From assembly GCA_913019905.1 (NCBI GenBank), contig CAJVZD010000006.1, forward strand, positions 62,001 to 126,000: a stretch of 64,000 nt of DNA, written 5' to 3'. Within the stretch, counting starts at the first letter, position 1. The number at the start of each line of letters is the position of its first letter. This DNA is from an uncultured Cellvibrionales bacterium (lineage in GTDB: Bacteria; Pseudomonadota; Gammaproteobacteria; Pseudomonadales; Dasaniaceae). The position numbers and the translations under genes are program-made. This document shows positions 1 to 9,594 of the stretch, piece after piece. The notes below the pieces were generated by a model. It searched no databases and was not told where the DNA came from. It worked only from the letters and a program-made list of their open reading frames with translations.

Positions 1-681
1 CGGTTGATAGATTGCGCCATATTGAGAGATAAAATAGTTTTCCGTCATAAAAATCAGCGATGTTTTTTCGGTACTGACAGTCAGAAAATCTTCTGAACGT
101 GCGATACGGTCCCATCCAAACAATTTCCCATAACTGTCGGCGGCAACGTCGAGATCAGAAACGATCGCTGTGATGGAGTGAATGCCCAAAGCCCCGTTTA
201 AATGGGATTTAACGTCGTCGGTAAACAGTTTTTCCCGGGAATGATGTTGGCAAATGAACATCATTCCCTGCGGTAGCTCATTCGGGTCTATCATGATGAC
301 GGTGAAGCTGACTTCTGTCTCGCCGTTACTGGTGGTCGCCATTCGCGAGAACGTAAACGGGTCGTTCACAATCATGCCATTTTTCCGAAATGCCACCACC
401 GCCGCTGCGGCGTTTTCGCTCGCCAGAGCAACAGCATAAGTTCCTTCCCGATTTTGTAAGCTTTTTGCAAAAGGAGGCTGGGGCGCATCAATGGAGTCTA
501 TGGCAATTATTTCAACATAATTTTGTTCCGCTAGCATGATACATCGATTGGCTGTTCCCAGGCCTTTGTGAACAGATTTTGGCGTTAGTGTGAAACCTAA
601 TTGCCGCATTTTGCGTGCCGACTCGTCCAGGTTATGGACGGGTACCATTGTATGATCGACGTTATCAATAGTTCCGGTCAT
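1..681 (-). CDS. VOC (glyoxalase-like) family protein, 3' end cut by the window
   Basis: Reading the minus strand from an ATG at 679-681 gives 227 uninterrupted codons to the window edge, so the C-terminus is missing. A GGAG ribosome-binding site lies just upstream. The protein opens MTGTIDNVDHTMVPVHNLDE, the usual start of a vicinal-oxygen-chelate module, and a second module begins near residue 165 (GIHSITAIVSDLDVAADSYG). Two consecutive VOC modules fit the Glyoxalase_3-like hydrolase/lyase group, which act on small molecules with a metal; the substrate cannot be read. It lies upstream of the YciI gene on the other side of a 70 bp gap and on the same strand as it. Confidence 0.75.
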   Translation of the reverse strand, partial: MTGTIDNVDHTMVPVHNLDESARKMRQLGFTLTPKSVHKGLGTANRCIMLAEQNYVEIIAIDSIDAPQPPFAKSLQNREGTYAVALASENAAAAVVAFRKNGMIVNDPFTFSRMATTSNGETEVSFTVIMIDPNELPQGMMFICQHHSREKLFTDDVKSHLNGALGIHSITAIVSDLDVAADSYGKLFGWDRIARSEDFLTVSTEKTSLIFMTENYFISQYGAIYQP

Positions 682-754
682 TGTTTGTGTCTCCCTGCGA
701 ATTATTATCGACGAGATTTCGAATTATCGTTATTGCTCTTAATTGTATATGGCT

Positions 755-1042
755 TTATCGCAGTGCGAGTTTTATCGGATCAACTTTAATGTCCCGCCAT
801 ACGTCGTTGACAACATAAGGGTCGTTGCTCAGCCACTCATCCAGTTTTTCCCTACTTTCAAAATCCATATACAAGGTGGAACCAATCATTTTTCCGTCGT
901 CGTCGAGGATGGCTCCCCCAGCGATAAATTGGCCCGACTTCTGGAGTGGCGTGACATTGGCTAAGTGTGCCTCACGTACGAGTAAACGTCTGTTTAGTGC
1001 TTCTACGTCAGTGCCGTCGTAGGCTGTGATCATGAATTGCAT
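755..1042 (-). CDS. YciI-like (YCII-related domain) protein
   Basis: Product of 95 aa, the standard length of the YciI family, a ferredoxin-like fold of mostly unknown enzymatic role. It contains the typical beginning MQFMITAYDGTD, an R-x-x-H-L segment near residues 22-26, the FIAGGAILDDDGKMIGS stretch and a D-P-Y motif near residue 75. I chose the ATG at 1040-1042 because GGAG sits about six bases upstream; the open frame extends 14 codons further to a TTG with no such site. Its neighbour is another small-molecule enzyme family (VOC), so a joint degradative role is possible but not shown. Confidence 0.82.
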   Translation of the reverse strand: MQFMITAYDGTDVEALNRRLLVREAHLANVTPLQKSGQFIAGGAILDDDGKMIGSTLYMDFESREKLDEWLSNDPYVVNDVWRDIKVDPIKLALR

Positions 1043-1567
1043 GACTTGCTCCATTCCTATGATATTGACTTCGCGCTGCAACAAATCAAAAACGTTTATG
1101 TAGAATTGCTGGCAGCTTTGGCTAATTCAACTTGCTTTAATTGCATAGATGTTAGTAGTAGTGGCGGAAAAAGACTAACATATAGCGATTAGTTTATAAT
1201 CATCCCGAAAGAATTACTGTTCGAAAAACAGTTTTTCTTAAGCGCAGACTGGATTGTAGGGTCTTTCCAGCAATCCTTTCCTCCAGTAAAAAGAATTGGG
1301 CTTGCGATAGTCGATTATTGGCGGTGGCCTACTGTAGGATAAAGTTTGGTCTGGTGGTTCATAATCTCGAAAGCATATCGCTTTCTGGATAGTCGTATTG
1401 GCATAGTTCGGCTGTTTGCTGAGTATTTAGAGGTGATCTGATCGTTAAAAAACGTGTTTTTGTCGCGCTGATTCGCCCCTGCATAAGCGTAAAATAGAAA
1501 TGATGAAGCTGTTCGAGTGACTGACAGACTTAATTAATAAACGACTTTAGAGGTAAAAAACGGTTCA
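1043..1567. other. Intergenic region upstream of betA, no gene seen
   Basis: About 525 bases between the YciI start and the choline dehydrogenase start, containing promoters for both directions. I found no open frame with a ribosome-binding site. A short inverted repeat (ACTGTT at 1216-1221, AACAGT at 1227-1232) is followed by a few T residues, but no gene ends near it. No BetI gene is adjacent and I could not recognise a BetI operator. Confidence 0.5.
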
Positions 1568-3262
1568 ATGATTAACATGGAATATGACTATATTATTGTC
1601 GGTGCCGGTTCAGCCGGTTGCGTGTTGGCCAATCGTTTGACGGCGGATGGCACAAATTCGGTATTGCTACTCGAAGCCGGGGGTAGCGACCGCGACCTGT
1701 TTATTCGCATGCCAACCGCCTTATCTTATCCGATGAACAATAAGCGGTTCAATTGGTTCTTTGATTCCGAACCGGAACCCGCGTTGGACGGTCGTTCCCT
1801 CCATTGTCCCCGAGGCAAAGTACTCGGTGGTTCTTCCTCTATCAATGGTATGGTTTATGTACGGGGCCACGCTTGCGATTTTGATGAGTGGGAACGACTA
1901 GGCGCAAAGAACTGGAGTTACAGCGATTGCCTCCCTTATTTCAAACGAAGCGAAAGCTGGATTGGTGGAGCTGATGAATACCGCGGCGGAGAAGGGCCGT
2001 TGGCGACCTGTGCTGGTAATGACATGAAGCTTAATCCTTTGTACCAAGCTTTTATAGATGCGGGCGTGGACGCAGGATACCCGGCAACCCAAGACAGCAA
2101 CGCTCAACAACAGGAAGGATTTGGGCCGATGCATATGACTGTTAAAAACGGTCAGCGGTGGTCGGCGGCAAACGCTTATCTGGACCCGGTGAAAAAACGC
2201 TCAAACCTCACCCTGTTAAGTAAAGTCTTTGTCCGGAAATTATTGTTGGAAGGAAAGCGAGCGATAGGCGTCGAATACGAAAAACGCGGCAATCCGGTTC
2301 ATGTCAAAGCCAGAAAAGAAGTCTTGTTATGCGCGGGTTCAATTGGCTCGCCGACTTTGTTACAGCACTCGGGAATTGGTCCGACTGAGGTATTAACGAA
2401 AGCAGGCGTTGCTCCAGTACATGAATTGCCAGGAGTTGGAAATAATTTACAAGATCATTTAGAAGTCTATTTTCAGTTTCACTGCAAACAGCCAATCACA
2501 TTAAATGGCGAACTGGACTTGATAAGTAAAGGCTTGATCGGAGCGCGTTGGTTATTGTTCAGAAATGGTTTGGGCGCGAGCAATCACTTCGAGTCATGCG
2601 CGTTTATTAGGTCCAGAGCTGGTTTACAATGGCCCGATATTCAATATCATTTTTTGCCCGCGGCAATGCGTTATGATGGCGCCTCCGCGGTAGACGGGCA
2701 TGGGTTCCAGGTTCACGTCGGTCCCAACAAACCCAAGAGTCGCGGGCAGATAAAGATAATCAGTAATGATCCGAGGGATAAGCCGAGCATATTGTTTAAT
2801 TATTTACAGCACGAACAAGATAGAGAAGATTGGCGCCGCTGTGTTCTTTTGACCCGGGAAATAATCAACCAGCCGGCAATGGACATCTATCGTGGTGATG
2901 AAATTCAACCCGGTGTCGACATACAGTCAGAAGAGGCTATCGATGCCTGGGTGAGGGACAATGTCGAGAGCGCCTATCATCCTTCCTGTAGCTGTAAAAT
3001 GGGCGCAGATGATGACCCTATGGCGGTAGTCGATAGCCGCTGTAAAGTACGTGGTATTGATGGCTTGCGAGTCGTCGATTCCTCAATTATGCCCAGTATT
3101 ACCAATGGTAATTTAAACGCGCCGACGATTATGTTGGCTGAAAAAGCGGCGGACATAATCATGGATAATAAACCGCTGGTCCCGGCAAGCGTAGAGCCAT
3201 GGATCGATCCTCAATGGAAACAACGCCAGCGACCTAATGAGCCGCGCCGAGTTCTTAAGTAA
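1568..3262 (+). CDS. betA: Choline dehydrogenase (GMC oxidoreductase family)
   Basis: Product of 564 aa, close to the 556 aa of E. coli BetA. It oxidises choline to betaine aldehyde with FAD at the inner membrane, the first step of glycine betaine synthesis. The FAD-binding [13 protein letters not shown] motif is at about residues 12-24, followed by LLLEAGG. Both GMC signature regions are present ([20 protein letters not shown] and [14 protein letters not shown]), along with the BetA-like SNHFE and IQYHFLP segments and the catalytic histidine in [11 protein letters not shown]. An AGAGG lies about 11 bases before the first ATG; a second ATG three codons on is possible. No betB or betI is adjacent. 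The next gene is a BCCT-like transporter, which supports choline as substrate. Confidence 0.9.
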   Translation: MINMEYDYIIVGAGSAGCVLANRLTADGTNSVLLLEAGGSDRDLFIRMPTALSYPMNNKRFNWFFDSEPEPALDGRSLHCPRGKVLGGSSSINGMVYVRGHACDFDEWERLGAKNWSYSDCLPYFKRSESWIGGADEYRGGEGPLATCAGNDMKLNPLYQAFIDAGVDAGYPATQDSNAQQQEGFGPMHMTVKNGQRWSAANAYLDPVKKRSNLTLLSKVFVRKLLLEGKRAIGVEYEKRGNPVHVKARKEVLLCAGSIGSPTLLQHSGIGPTEVLTKAGVAPVHELPGVGNNLQDHLEVYFQFHCKQPITLNGELDLISKGLIGARWLLFRNGLGASNHFESCAFIRSRAGLQWPDIQYHFLPAAMRYDGASAVDGHGFQVHVGPNKPKSRGQIKIISNDPRDKPSILFNYLQHEQDREDWRRCVLLTREIINQPAMDIYRGDEIQPGVDIQSEEAIDAWVRDNVESAYHPSCSCKMGADDDPMAVVDSRCKVRGIDGLRVVDSSIMPSITNGNLNAPTIMLAEKAADIIMDNKPLVPASVEPWIDPQWKQRQRPNEPRRVLK

Positions 3263-3336
3263 TAAACCGTTCAGGGCAGGAGGTTTCGATTCTGCATGCT
3301 GAGTTTCCGAATTAAGATTGTTAACGGGAAAGTTAA

Positions 3337-4470
3337 ATGAACACCATTTTAATCGTTGCTATTGGCATCACCTTACTGACTTCAGTTGTCATTGTTGTGC
3401 GCTGGGGAAATCTTATTTGCAAGGGAAACTTGCCGACCAATCTATTTGCCTTCAGTGCGATATTATTTACTTCGGGGCTGGATGTAGGGCTCATTATGTT
3501 CCCCCTGACCGAATTCCCCCAATACGAGCAGGACGCTGTTTATGGTTTTGCGAATCCACTGGCGGTTGAATTTGGGATGTGGGGTTTTTTAGTGTGGGCC
3601 TTCTACTTTCTTACCACGTTTTATTTTTGCAAAGTTGAGCCGCATGTTAGGCTTTTTGAAATTCCCGCGGTGAAATTTGTTAACAACTTTGTCGTCATTG
3701 CCACCTGTGCATTCACCGGTTTTTTGTTTCTGAGTTATTTGCCGACATACGTCGAGGGAATAAGTGCGGTAGCACAATACGGACTGGTGGCGGTGGTGGT
3801 GTTGTCGGCGGTCTTTTCCAGCAGTGATATTAAATACGTTAAAATTCTCAGCGTCGCCTCCACCTGGCTGTTCTTCGCATTGATTGCGCTTATGTGGGTG
3901 ACCACCGATATGGGGTTTATTGGCTTTGGCGTTAGCGCCTTAAATCTAGGCGAGTATTTCAGCAATATTCACCGTTTTATTGCACCTATTAGCGATTTGC
4001 ACGCCTTCTATCTGTTCTGGTGGTTTTCCTGGAGCATTATGATCGGGCAGTTTGTGTCTCGTTTTCTCAGTCCTCTGAAAACCTGGCAGCTTCTACTCGC
4101 TTTGCTGTTTATCCCTTCAATTCCCATCGCCGTGTGGTTTTCTGTGCTCTATCACTACCATGTCTATGCCTTGGAGATTAGTGAAATTCTCAAAACATGC
4201 CTGGTTATCGTCGGCGTAATTTTTGTAATAAATTCTTTGGACTCGCTCATTCGCCTGTACACTGTTAGCTTAAAGCTTACGCCACAGGAAATAGGTCAGA
4301 GAAATTATGTGGTGGGGAATACGCTGGTAATGCTAACTCTGATTTTGTTATATCAATTCACTCCGCTCAAAATGGAATGGGTGGGGCTGGTGGTTATCGC
4401 ACTGTACAGTGCCATTTACGCGCTGCTGTATTTAAGACGTCGGACCTTAGCTGAGGCGAATTGGGCGTAA
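3337..4470 (+). CDS. Compact, divergent BCCT-family (choline/carnitine/betaine) transporter-like protein
   Basis: Very hydrophobic 377-aa protein with about ten membrane segments. Two landmarks match the BCCT family. One is SAILFTSGLDVGLIMF at about residues 40-55, corresponding to the family's S-x-L-F-x-[AS]-G-x-G-I-G-L region. The other is a WW pair at residues 228-229 within FWWFSWSIMIGQFVSRF, corresponding to the signature GWWxxWSPFVGMFIAR. Normal members are above 500 aa with 12 membrane segments; this one starts near the equivalent of the second segment and is short throughout, without visible frameshifts. It begins 74 bases after betA with a GGGAA site, so the two are probably co-transcribed. 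Choline or betaine transport is inferred from family and context; a non-transport role cannot be excluded. Confidence 0.65.
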   Translation: MNTILIVAIGITLLTSVVIVVRWGNLICKGNLPTNLFAFSAILFTSGLDVGLIMFPLTEFPQYEQDAVYGFANPLAVEFGMWGFLVWAFYFLTTFYFCKVEPHVRLFEIPAVKFVNNFVVIATCAFTGFLFLSYLPTYVEGISAVAQYGLVAVVVLSAVFSSSDIKYVKILSVASTWLFFALIALMWVTTDMGFIGFGVSALNLGEYFSNIHRFIAPISDLHAFYLFWWFSWSIMIGQFVSRFLSPLKTWQLLLALLFIPSIPIAVWFSVLYHYHVYALEISEILKTCLVIVGVIFVINSLDSLIRLYTVSLKLTPQEIGQRNYVVGNTLVMLTLILLYQFTPLKMEWVGLVVIALYSAIYALLYLRRRTLAEANWA

Positions 4471-4497
4471 GCCACTGCCATATTCACGCAGTGGCTT
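4469..4497. terminator. Terminator hairpin between convergent genes
   Basis: A perfect 10 bp stem (AAGCCACTGC at 4469-4478, GCAGTGGCTT at 4488-4497) with a 9-base loop. It begins inside the stop codon of the BCCT-like gene and lies 20 bases beyond the end of the minus-strand AhpD-like gene. The plus-strand tail has only scattered T, so efficiency is uncertain, but its placement between converging genes fits a shared terminator. Confidence 0.6.
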
Positions 4498-4517
4498 CAC
4501 TCAATTTATTTAAGCCA

Positions 4518-5063
4518 TCATTTACGCCATGTGAACGCTTCGAAGGCCTTGTCGACCGGTGTATCAGCTAAGTGGTTGATATAATTACTCAGCACCTTTT
4601 GCGAAATACCCAGGACGATTTCAAGCAGGTGGCGTTTTTCATAGCCGACCTCAAAAAACTCATTTAGTGTTTTCTCACTGAGAATCCCCCGTTCCCGCAC
4701 CAATTTCAGCGTTGTTTCGTGCAACTGTTGAAGTTTTTCGTTCGGTAGTTTGCTGCGGTTCCGCAGTGCTTCGCTGATGTCGGGGTCGACCTTCATCATG
4801 TTCGCGATGCCAGTATGGGCAGGTACGCAATAGTGGCAGTTATTTTCCACATTAATCGTTTGCCATATCACCGTTAATTCTTCAGCATTGAAGCTTGTGC
4901 TCTGAAATTTATCGTGCAAAATTTTGTAAGATTCGAGTACTGCTGGTGACTCGGCCATTACCGCGTGCAGGTTTGGAATCATACCAAAGGCTTTTAACGA
5001 GTCAGATAGCAGTGCTTTGCTCTGTTCCGGGGCGGTCTCAATAGTGTGTATTTGGAATGTCAT
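4518..5063 (-). CDS. Carboxymuconolactone decarboxylase / AhpD-like family protein
   Basis: Product of 181 aa with the AhpD-type redox motif E-N-N-C-H-Y-C-V-P-A-H, giving cysteines 76 and 79 and histidine 83. Members of this family are thiol peroxidase-like or uncharacterised oxidative-stress proteins in the cytoplasm; the motif supports disulfide chemistry rather than decarboxylation. The start has an AAGGA site just upstream. The next upstream gene on the same strand is a DUF1330 protein 48 bases away, so the two probably form an operon, read divergently from a LysR regulator that may control them. Confidence 0.85.
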   Translation of the reverse strand: MTFQIHTIETAPEQSKALLSDSLKAFGMIPNLHAVMAESPAVLESYKILHDKFQSTSFNAEELTVIWQTINVENNCHYCVPAHTGIANMMKVDPDISEALRNRSKLPNEKLQQLHETTLKLVRERGILSEKTLNEFFEVGYEKRHLLEIVLGISQKVLSNYINHLADTPVDKAFEAFTWRK

Positions 5064-5111
5064 TGTCCTTTCTCCATCGTGTATTTGTTTCGGTTTTTTT
5101 TTGCTTGACCA

Positions 5112-5390
5112 CTAGCCAATTAGTTGAAATTGGCTGTCTATACCTTCGTCTCGAAGAGGTATCAGCGCCTGATAATCTTCCGATTGATACCAGTCTTGAG
5201 CGTCTTCCCTGCTCGGAAAAGCGAGGATAACCTGAACTTGAAAAGGAAAGACCCCGTGTAAGCTGTCCGCTGGCCCTTTTGCCAGAACCTCTCCGGAGTA
5301 TTTCGCTAATGTCGGTGGTACGGAAGCGCCGTAACGCTGGAATTTCTCGCTATCTTTTACAGTCAGTCCGACGATGATATAAGCAGTCAT
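5112..5390 (-). CDS. DUF1330 family protein
   Basis: Product of 92 aa starting MTAYIIVGLTVKDSEKFQRY, the standard opening of the DUF1330 dimeric alpha/beta-barrel family, and continuing with the typical K-Y-x-G-E-V-L-A-K-G and F-P-S-R-E-D-A-x-x-W-Y-x-S-x-x-Y segments. The biochemical role of the family is unknown. I chose the ATG at 5388-5390 because GAGGAG lies six bases upstream; a longer frame to 5456 would run through the palindrome described at 5407. It is probably the first gene of an operon with the AhpD-like gene. Confidence 0.85.
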   Translation of the reverse strand: MTAYIIVGLTVKDSEKFQRYGASVPPTLAKYSGEVLAKGPADSLHGVFPFQVQVILAFPSREDAQDWYQSEDYQALIPLRDEGIDSQFQLIG

Positions 5391-5406
5391 TTGAATCTCC
5401 TCTATC

Positions 5407-5422
5407 AGGCCAAATTTGGCCT
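5407..5422. promoter_or_regulatory. Perfect 16 bp palindrome in the LysR/DUF1330 divergent region
   Basis: AGGCCAAATTTGGCCT is its own reverse complement. It lies 17 bases upstream of the DUF1330 start and 110 bases upstream of the divergent LysR start, where an autoregulated LysR or another dimeric regulator could bind. A second smaller inverted repeat (GACCG ... CGGTC) follows at about 5429-5443. Function is inferred from symmetry and position only. Confidence 0.45.
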
Positions 5423-5532
5423 TGGTCGACCGCATCAACGGTCTAGTTTGCGCCATTATTGGCTTGACTGAATCATATAGAAGGTTAAAATTAACGACAA
5501 TATCTTATAATTTCATTTACTGTTTAGTTAAT

Positions 5533-6435
5533 ATGAACAATCACAAGCAACTTTCGCGATTAATGGTTTTCTTCTGTGTCGCGCAAAAAGGTTCCTTTAC
5601 GCAAGCAGCGAACACGCTGGGTATCACTAAGTCTGCTGTCAGTCAGCAAATAAAAGGGCTCGAAAGGGATATGGGTATTCGTGTGCTTAATCGAACCACG
5701 CGAGGGGTTTCCTTGACTGCCTTAGGCGAAAAGCTATATGCACGTTGCCAAATTCTTCAGGATCAGGTTGAATTGGCCTTTTCAGATATTGCCGATGCGG
5801 GGGACAATCCTAGTGGCCGTTTTGCAGTCACCTTTCCTCACGGCTTAGAGTCGACAGTCGTGATGCCTTCTATTGAACAACTCTGCAGAGAATATCCGGG
5901 CTTAGAACCTGAATTGGTGGTCAGTGATGGCAGTATGGATTTGGTCGAGAATAATCTTGATGTGTCAATTCGTGCTGGGGAATTAGCTGACAGTAGTTAT
6001 CGGGCGTTGCCGGTAGGCACCATAAAAGAAGTGTTTTGTGCGACACCTCTTTTCCTTAGTCGCTACGGAATGCCCAAGACCCCCGAAGACCTGACTAGTT
6101 TACGCTGGATTTCAACCTCGTGGCAGCAGCAAAAAATGATCGTATATGAGCTGGCAAACGACACTAAATCCACACTCAAATTGAACCAATTTGCACGTGT
6201 GAATACCTTGCCCAGCGCCCTTGAATTAGCGATGCGGCATTTAGGCTTTGTATTATTGCCCGACCTAACAGCCAAGCCTTTAATTAAGTCGGGGGAACTG
6301 ATTCATATCGTCAGTAGTATCATTGGTCCGATTTGGCCTGTTTACACGCTACATGCCTATCAGGCTGAGAAGCCCGTCCATTTGACTCGCTTTCATCAAT
6401 TGATCTGCCGTAATTTTGAAGCGGTGTTGGGTTGA
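5533..6435 (+). CDS. LysR-family transcriptional regulator
   Basis: Product of 300 aa, the usual LysR length. The N-terminal winged helix-turn-helix is clear (VFFCVAQKGSFTQAANTLG, then ITKSAVSQQIKGLERDMGIR and RTTRGVSLTALG), followed by a periplasmic-binding-protein-like effector domain from about residue 90. The open frame reaches back to 5416, but the ATG at 5533 places the regulator domain at its normal distance from the N-terminus. It is divergent from the DUF1330/AhpD-like pair, the classic LysR arrangement, and probably regulates them. The inducer is not readable. Confidence 0.9.
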   Translation: MNNHKQLSRLMVFFCVAQKGSFTQAANTLGITKSAVSQQIKGLERDMGIRVLNRTTRGVSLTALGEKLYARCQILQDQVELAFSDIADAGDNPSGRFAVTFPHGLESTVVMPSIEQLCREYPGLEPELVVSDGSMDLVENNLDVSIRAGELADSSYRALPVGTIKEVFCATPLFLSRYGMPKTPEDLTSLRWISTSWQQQKMIVYELANDTKSTLKLNQFARVNTLPSALELAMRHLGFVLLPDLTAKPLIKSGELIHIVSSIIGPIWPVYTLHAYQAEKPVHLTRFHQLICRNFEAVLG

Positions 6436-6450
6436 TGAGATGAAGGGCAC

Positions 6451-9400
6451 CTAGACCGGTATTTCACGGCTATTGGCGGTGTCCTTAAACCCAAATATCG
6501 ACTGCAGGTCATCCATAATAATATACAGGCAGGGAATCAGAATAAGCGTCATTGTGGTCGCAAATAGAATGCCAAACGCCAATGCGATAGCCATCGGCAT
6601 CATCAAAGCGGCCTGAAAACTCGTTTCTGTGAGCATGGGTGATAAGCCGATGAATGTTGTGAGGGAGGTGAGTAAAATCGCTCTGAATCTTGCCGTTCCA
6701 GCCTCGACAGCAGCGTCACGTCTTGAAGCTCCGCCAGCGACGGCTTTGTTTACGTAATCAACGAGGATAATACCGTCGTTTACGACCACGCCTGTTAACG
6801 CTATTAAGCCCATTATCGATACGCTGCTAACCGCATAGCCGAGAATATAGTGGCCCAGCAACGCGCCGATTAAACCAAAGGGAATGACGGACATGACAAT
6901 GAGCGGCTGAAGATATGACTTTAGTGGGATAGCCATTAAGGCGTAAACGAGTAGTAAGGATATCCCAAAATTTCTAGCAAATTCACTTATCGTAGTCTGC
7001 TCTCGTTTACTAGCGCCGGTCTGTTGTATTTTTACCGATGGGAATTGCGCTTTCAATATATAGTCGAAATCACGATATACTGACTTTGTGATTTCTGCAG
7101 GAGTCGCTACAGCTTCGTCAACGTTTGCTGTGATGACAACGACTCTATTGCCATCCTGACGATATATTTTAGCCGGGGCATCGTCATAAAGCATCGTTGC
7201 AACCTGATCGAAAGGTACTTCCTTACCTGAAGGGGAACGAATCCACATTGCTTCGAGGTTCCCGACCGACTGACGTTCGTTTTTTGGATAGCGAACCATA
7301 ACACGTGTTTCGCCCTGGTCTCGGTTTATTCGTTGGGCTTCTACGCCATAAAATGCTTGCCTAACTTGTGTCGCCAGCGCAGCCTGTGTTAATCCTAGCG
7401 CTTCTGCGCCTTGTTTTATTTGCAGTTGCAGCTCACGGGGACCGCTCGTTTGCGAACTTTCTATCTCGTAAACGCCGTCATAATCGCGCAGGTGTGCCAT
7501 CAGCGCGGTGGCTGCTTGTTCAATCTGATCTGTATCATTGGCTGACAATTTGAAGGCTAGAGCCGGGCCGCCGGAACGATTTCCGGATCGGATACGCATC
7601 GATGTCGTTCCTGCAATATCTCCTACCAATGCCCGCCACGCGGCAGCGAGTTCTTCGGGATCAATATCGTCATTGTCTCCCTGGTCCAGTTCCGCCATTG
7701 CAATTATCGTATTTTGCGGGGTCAAAATAGATATGTTGTTCCCAACGATATTCTCTTCTATTCCGTATTTCCCGCTAACGTCTAAGCCGGCTTCAAGTAG
7801 GGTTTCTCTAAGCCGTTTGGCGATCGATAGCCCCAATTCTTTTGGCACTCCTTCAACCAGCTCAACTTCCGCTTTTATAAACCTGTCAGGAACTGAGGGT
7901 GCAAACACATAACGGATAATACCTCCCGCGAACATTCCTCCGACAATAATGAGCAAGGCAACAAAGACGGTTAATGTGGTATAGCGATGTTTAATCGAAA
8001 AGATGAGTAAGGGGCGGTACAAATTTTGAATGACGTGGCGTAGTCCATTGGCAGTTGATTCTTGCAAACCTATCAATCGTTTTGCAAGTGTTCCGCGGGG
8101 TGGTTTTTCTGACATATGGGCTAGATGCGCGGGGAGGATTAGTTTTGATTCGATGATAGAGAAAAATAGACACAAGATAACAATCAAACCAATGACCCGG
8201 CTAAAAGCATTAAAATCACCGCCAGAAAATACCATGGGGCCGAAGGTTGCTATGGTTGTCAGGACGCCAAAGGTTGCGGGTATGGCAACTCTTTTTACGC
8301 CGACGATAACGTTGTCTATTGAGTGCCCATGTTTTTCGATTTCAGTATAAGCACTTTCACCAATTATGATTGCGTCATCGACCACAATTCCCAGGACTAT
8401 AAAAAAGCCGAAAATACTCATCATGTTTATTGTCAGGTCAAAACCGGGTAAAGGCATCATCATGCCGGCTCCGAGGAAACTGACTGGAATCCCAACCATT
8501 ACCCACGCTGCGAGTTTCAGTCTTAAAAAAATACCCAAAATGATGAATACAAAAATGCCTCCCGCCATTAAATTGCGAGTCATCAAATCGACGCTTTCGG
8601 CGATATGGACTGCAACGTCCCCCCAGATATTCATCTCTATTCCGTCAGGTAGGGTAGTAGCTTTTTTCTCAGCATACTCTTTGGCTGCACGACTTACGTC
8701 CAGCTGGCTTTGCTCACCGACTGCATATATTTCAACCATTACGCTCGGTTTGCCGTTAAACATCGAGTAAAAGGGCACATCTATAAAGGAGTCTCTAACC
8801 GTGGCAATATCGCCGACTGTTATTCGAGTGCCGTCTGGTCGAGTAATCAGTGTTATCCGCTCAAAATCTTCGCCAAGGTAAGCTTGGCCCAGGGTCCTGA
8901 TACGGATATCGCCGCTGCCACTTTCAATTGCACCACCTGACAGATCGATAGAGCTGGCTCTGATGACAGAAGCGACCTGATCGAGCGTCAATCCGTAGCG
9001 ACGTAATTGTCTTTCCGGGATCTCGATGGCGATTTCTGTCGGTAGCACACCTTGGATGTTGACTTTGGACACTTCCGGTAATTGTTGTAAATCGTCTCGA
9101 ACTTCCTCCGCCAGCTGTTTCCGGGTGCGATCATTCATGTCTCCCGAGAGTTGAATCCGCAAAACCGCGTGCTGCCAACTTGAAGGGGTAATAACGGGCT
9201 TCTCTGCTTCAGACGGGAATCGGCTGATGGTTGATACCGCTTGTTCGACGCGATCCATCACTGTTTCAACGGTGTAACCCTCGTTGGTGGCAACGCGAAT
9301 CCTGGCAGAGCCCCCTTGTTCTGTTGCGTAAGTGTTTAGTTCAGCAATACCTTCGACATCTTTTAACGCTGCTTCCAGTTTCAAAAGTATACCTTGTTCG

Positions 9401-9594
9401 ATTTCTTCAGGTGCAGCGCCGAAGAAAGGGACGGATATACTTATATTGGTTACCGGCATTCGAGGCTGGGCCTCTTTTTTCACTGTCATCAGAGAATAGC
9501 CACCGACGACGATCAACATAACCATTAACAGATTGGCCGCCACGTGATTGCGGGCAAACCAACTAATCAGCCCCGTATTTGATTCAGGTGTCAT
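6451..9594 (-). CDS. RND-family efflux transporter, inner-membrane subunit
   Basis: Product of 1047 aa with the duplicated RND architecture. A first membrane segment follows the opening MTPESNTGLISWFARNHVAAN, then a large periplasmic loop, a six-helix block (LMAGGIFVFIILGIFLRL to the IIESKLILPAHLAHM end), a second loop, and the final block (SLLLVYALMAIPLKSYLQPL through VVVNDGIILVDYVN). It belongs to the HAE1/AcrB-like branch that expels drugs or lipophilic compounds by proton antiport. I chose the ATG at 9592-9594, ten bases after AGGAG; it overlaps the end of the membrane-fusion gene by 11 bases, so the two are translationally coupled. No outer-membrane factor is in the window, so a TolC-like partner elsewhere is needed. 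Confidence 0.92.
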   Translation of the reverse strand: MTPESNTGLISWFARNHVAANLLMVMLIVVGGYSLMTVKKEAQPRMPVTNISISVPFFGAAPEEIEQGILLKLEAALKDVEGIAELNTYATEQGGSARIRVATNEGYTVETVMDRVEQAVSTISRFPSEAEKPVITPSSWQHAVLRIQLSGDMNDRTRKQLAEEVRDDLQQLPEVSKVNIQGVLPTEIAIEIPERQLRRYGLTLDQVASVIRASSIDLSGGAIESGSGDIRIRTLGQAYLGEDFERITLITRPDGTRITVGDIATVRDSFIDVPFYSMFNGKPSVMVEIYAVGEQSQLDVSRAAKEYAEKKATTLPDGIEMNIWGDVAVHIAESVDLMTRNLMAGGIFVFIILGIFLRLKLAAWVMVGIPVSFLGAGMMMPLPGFDLTINMMSIFGFFIVLGIVVDDAIIIGESAYTEIEKHGHSIDNVIVGVKRVAIPATFGVLTTIATFGPMVFSGGDFNAFSRVIGLIVILCLFFSIIESKLILPAHLAHMSEKPPRGTLAKRLIGLQESTANGLRHVIQNLYRPLLIFSIKHRYTTLTVFVALLIIVGGMFAGGIIRYVFAPSVPDRFIKAEVELVEGVPKELGLSIAKRLRETLLEAGLDVSGKYGIEENIVGNNISILTPQNTIIAMAELDQGDNDDIDPEELAAAWRALVGDIAGTTSMRIRSGNRSGGPALAFKLSANDTDQIEQAATALMAHLRDYDGVYEIESSQTSGPRELQLQIKQGAEALGLTQAALATQVRQAFYGVEAQRINRDQGETRVMVRYPKNERQSVGNLEAMWIRSPSGKEVPFDQVATMLYDDAPAKIYRQDGNRVVVITANVDEAVATPAEITKSVYRDFDYILKAQFPSVKIQQTGASKREQTTISEFARNFGISLLLVYALMAIPLKSYLQPLIVMSVIPFGLIGALLGHYILGYAVSSVSIMGLIALTGVVVNDGIILVDYVNKAVAGGASRRDAAVEAGTARFRAILLTSLTTFIGLSPMLTETSFQAALMMPMAIALAFGILFATTMTLILIPCLYIIMDDLQSIFGFKDTANSREIPV

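Noticed and set aside
1216..1240. Small hairpin followed by T residues
   Set aside because: The stem is only 6 bp and no plus-strand gene ends nearby; not called as a terminator.
7538..8770. Several plus-strand frames (up to 134 codons) opposite the RND pump gene
   Set aside because: The pump gene is unambiguous over its entire length, and these frames show no domain or ribosome-binding site.
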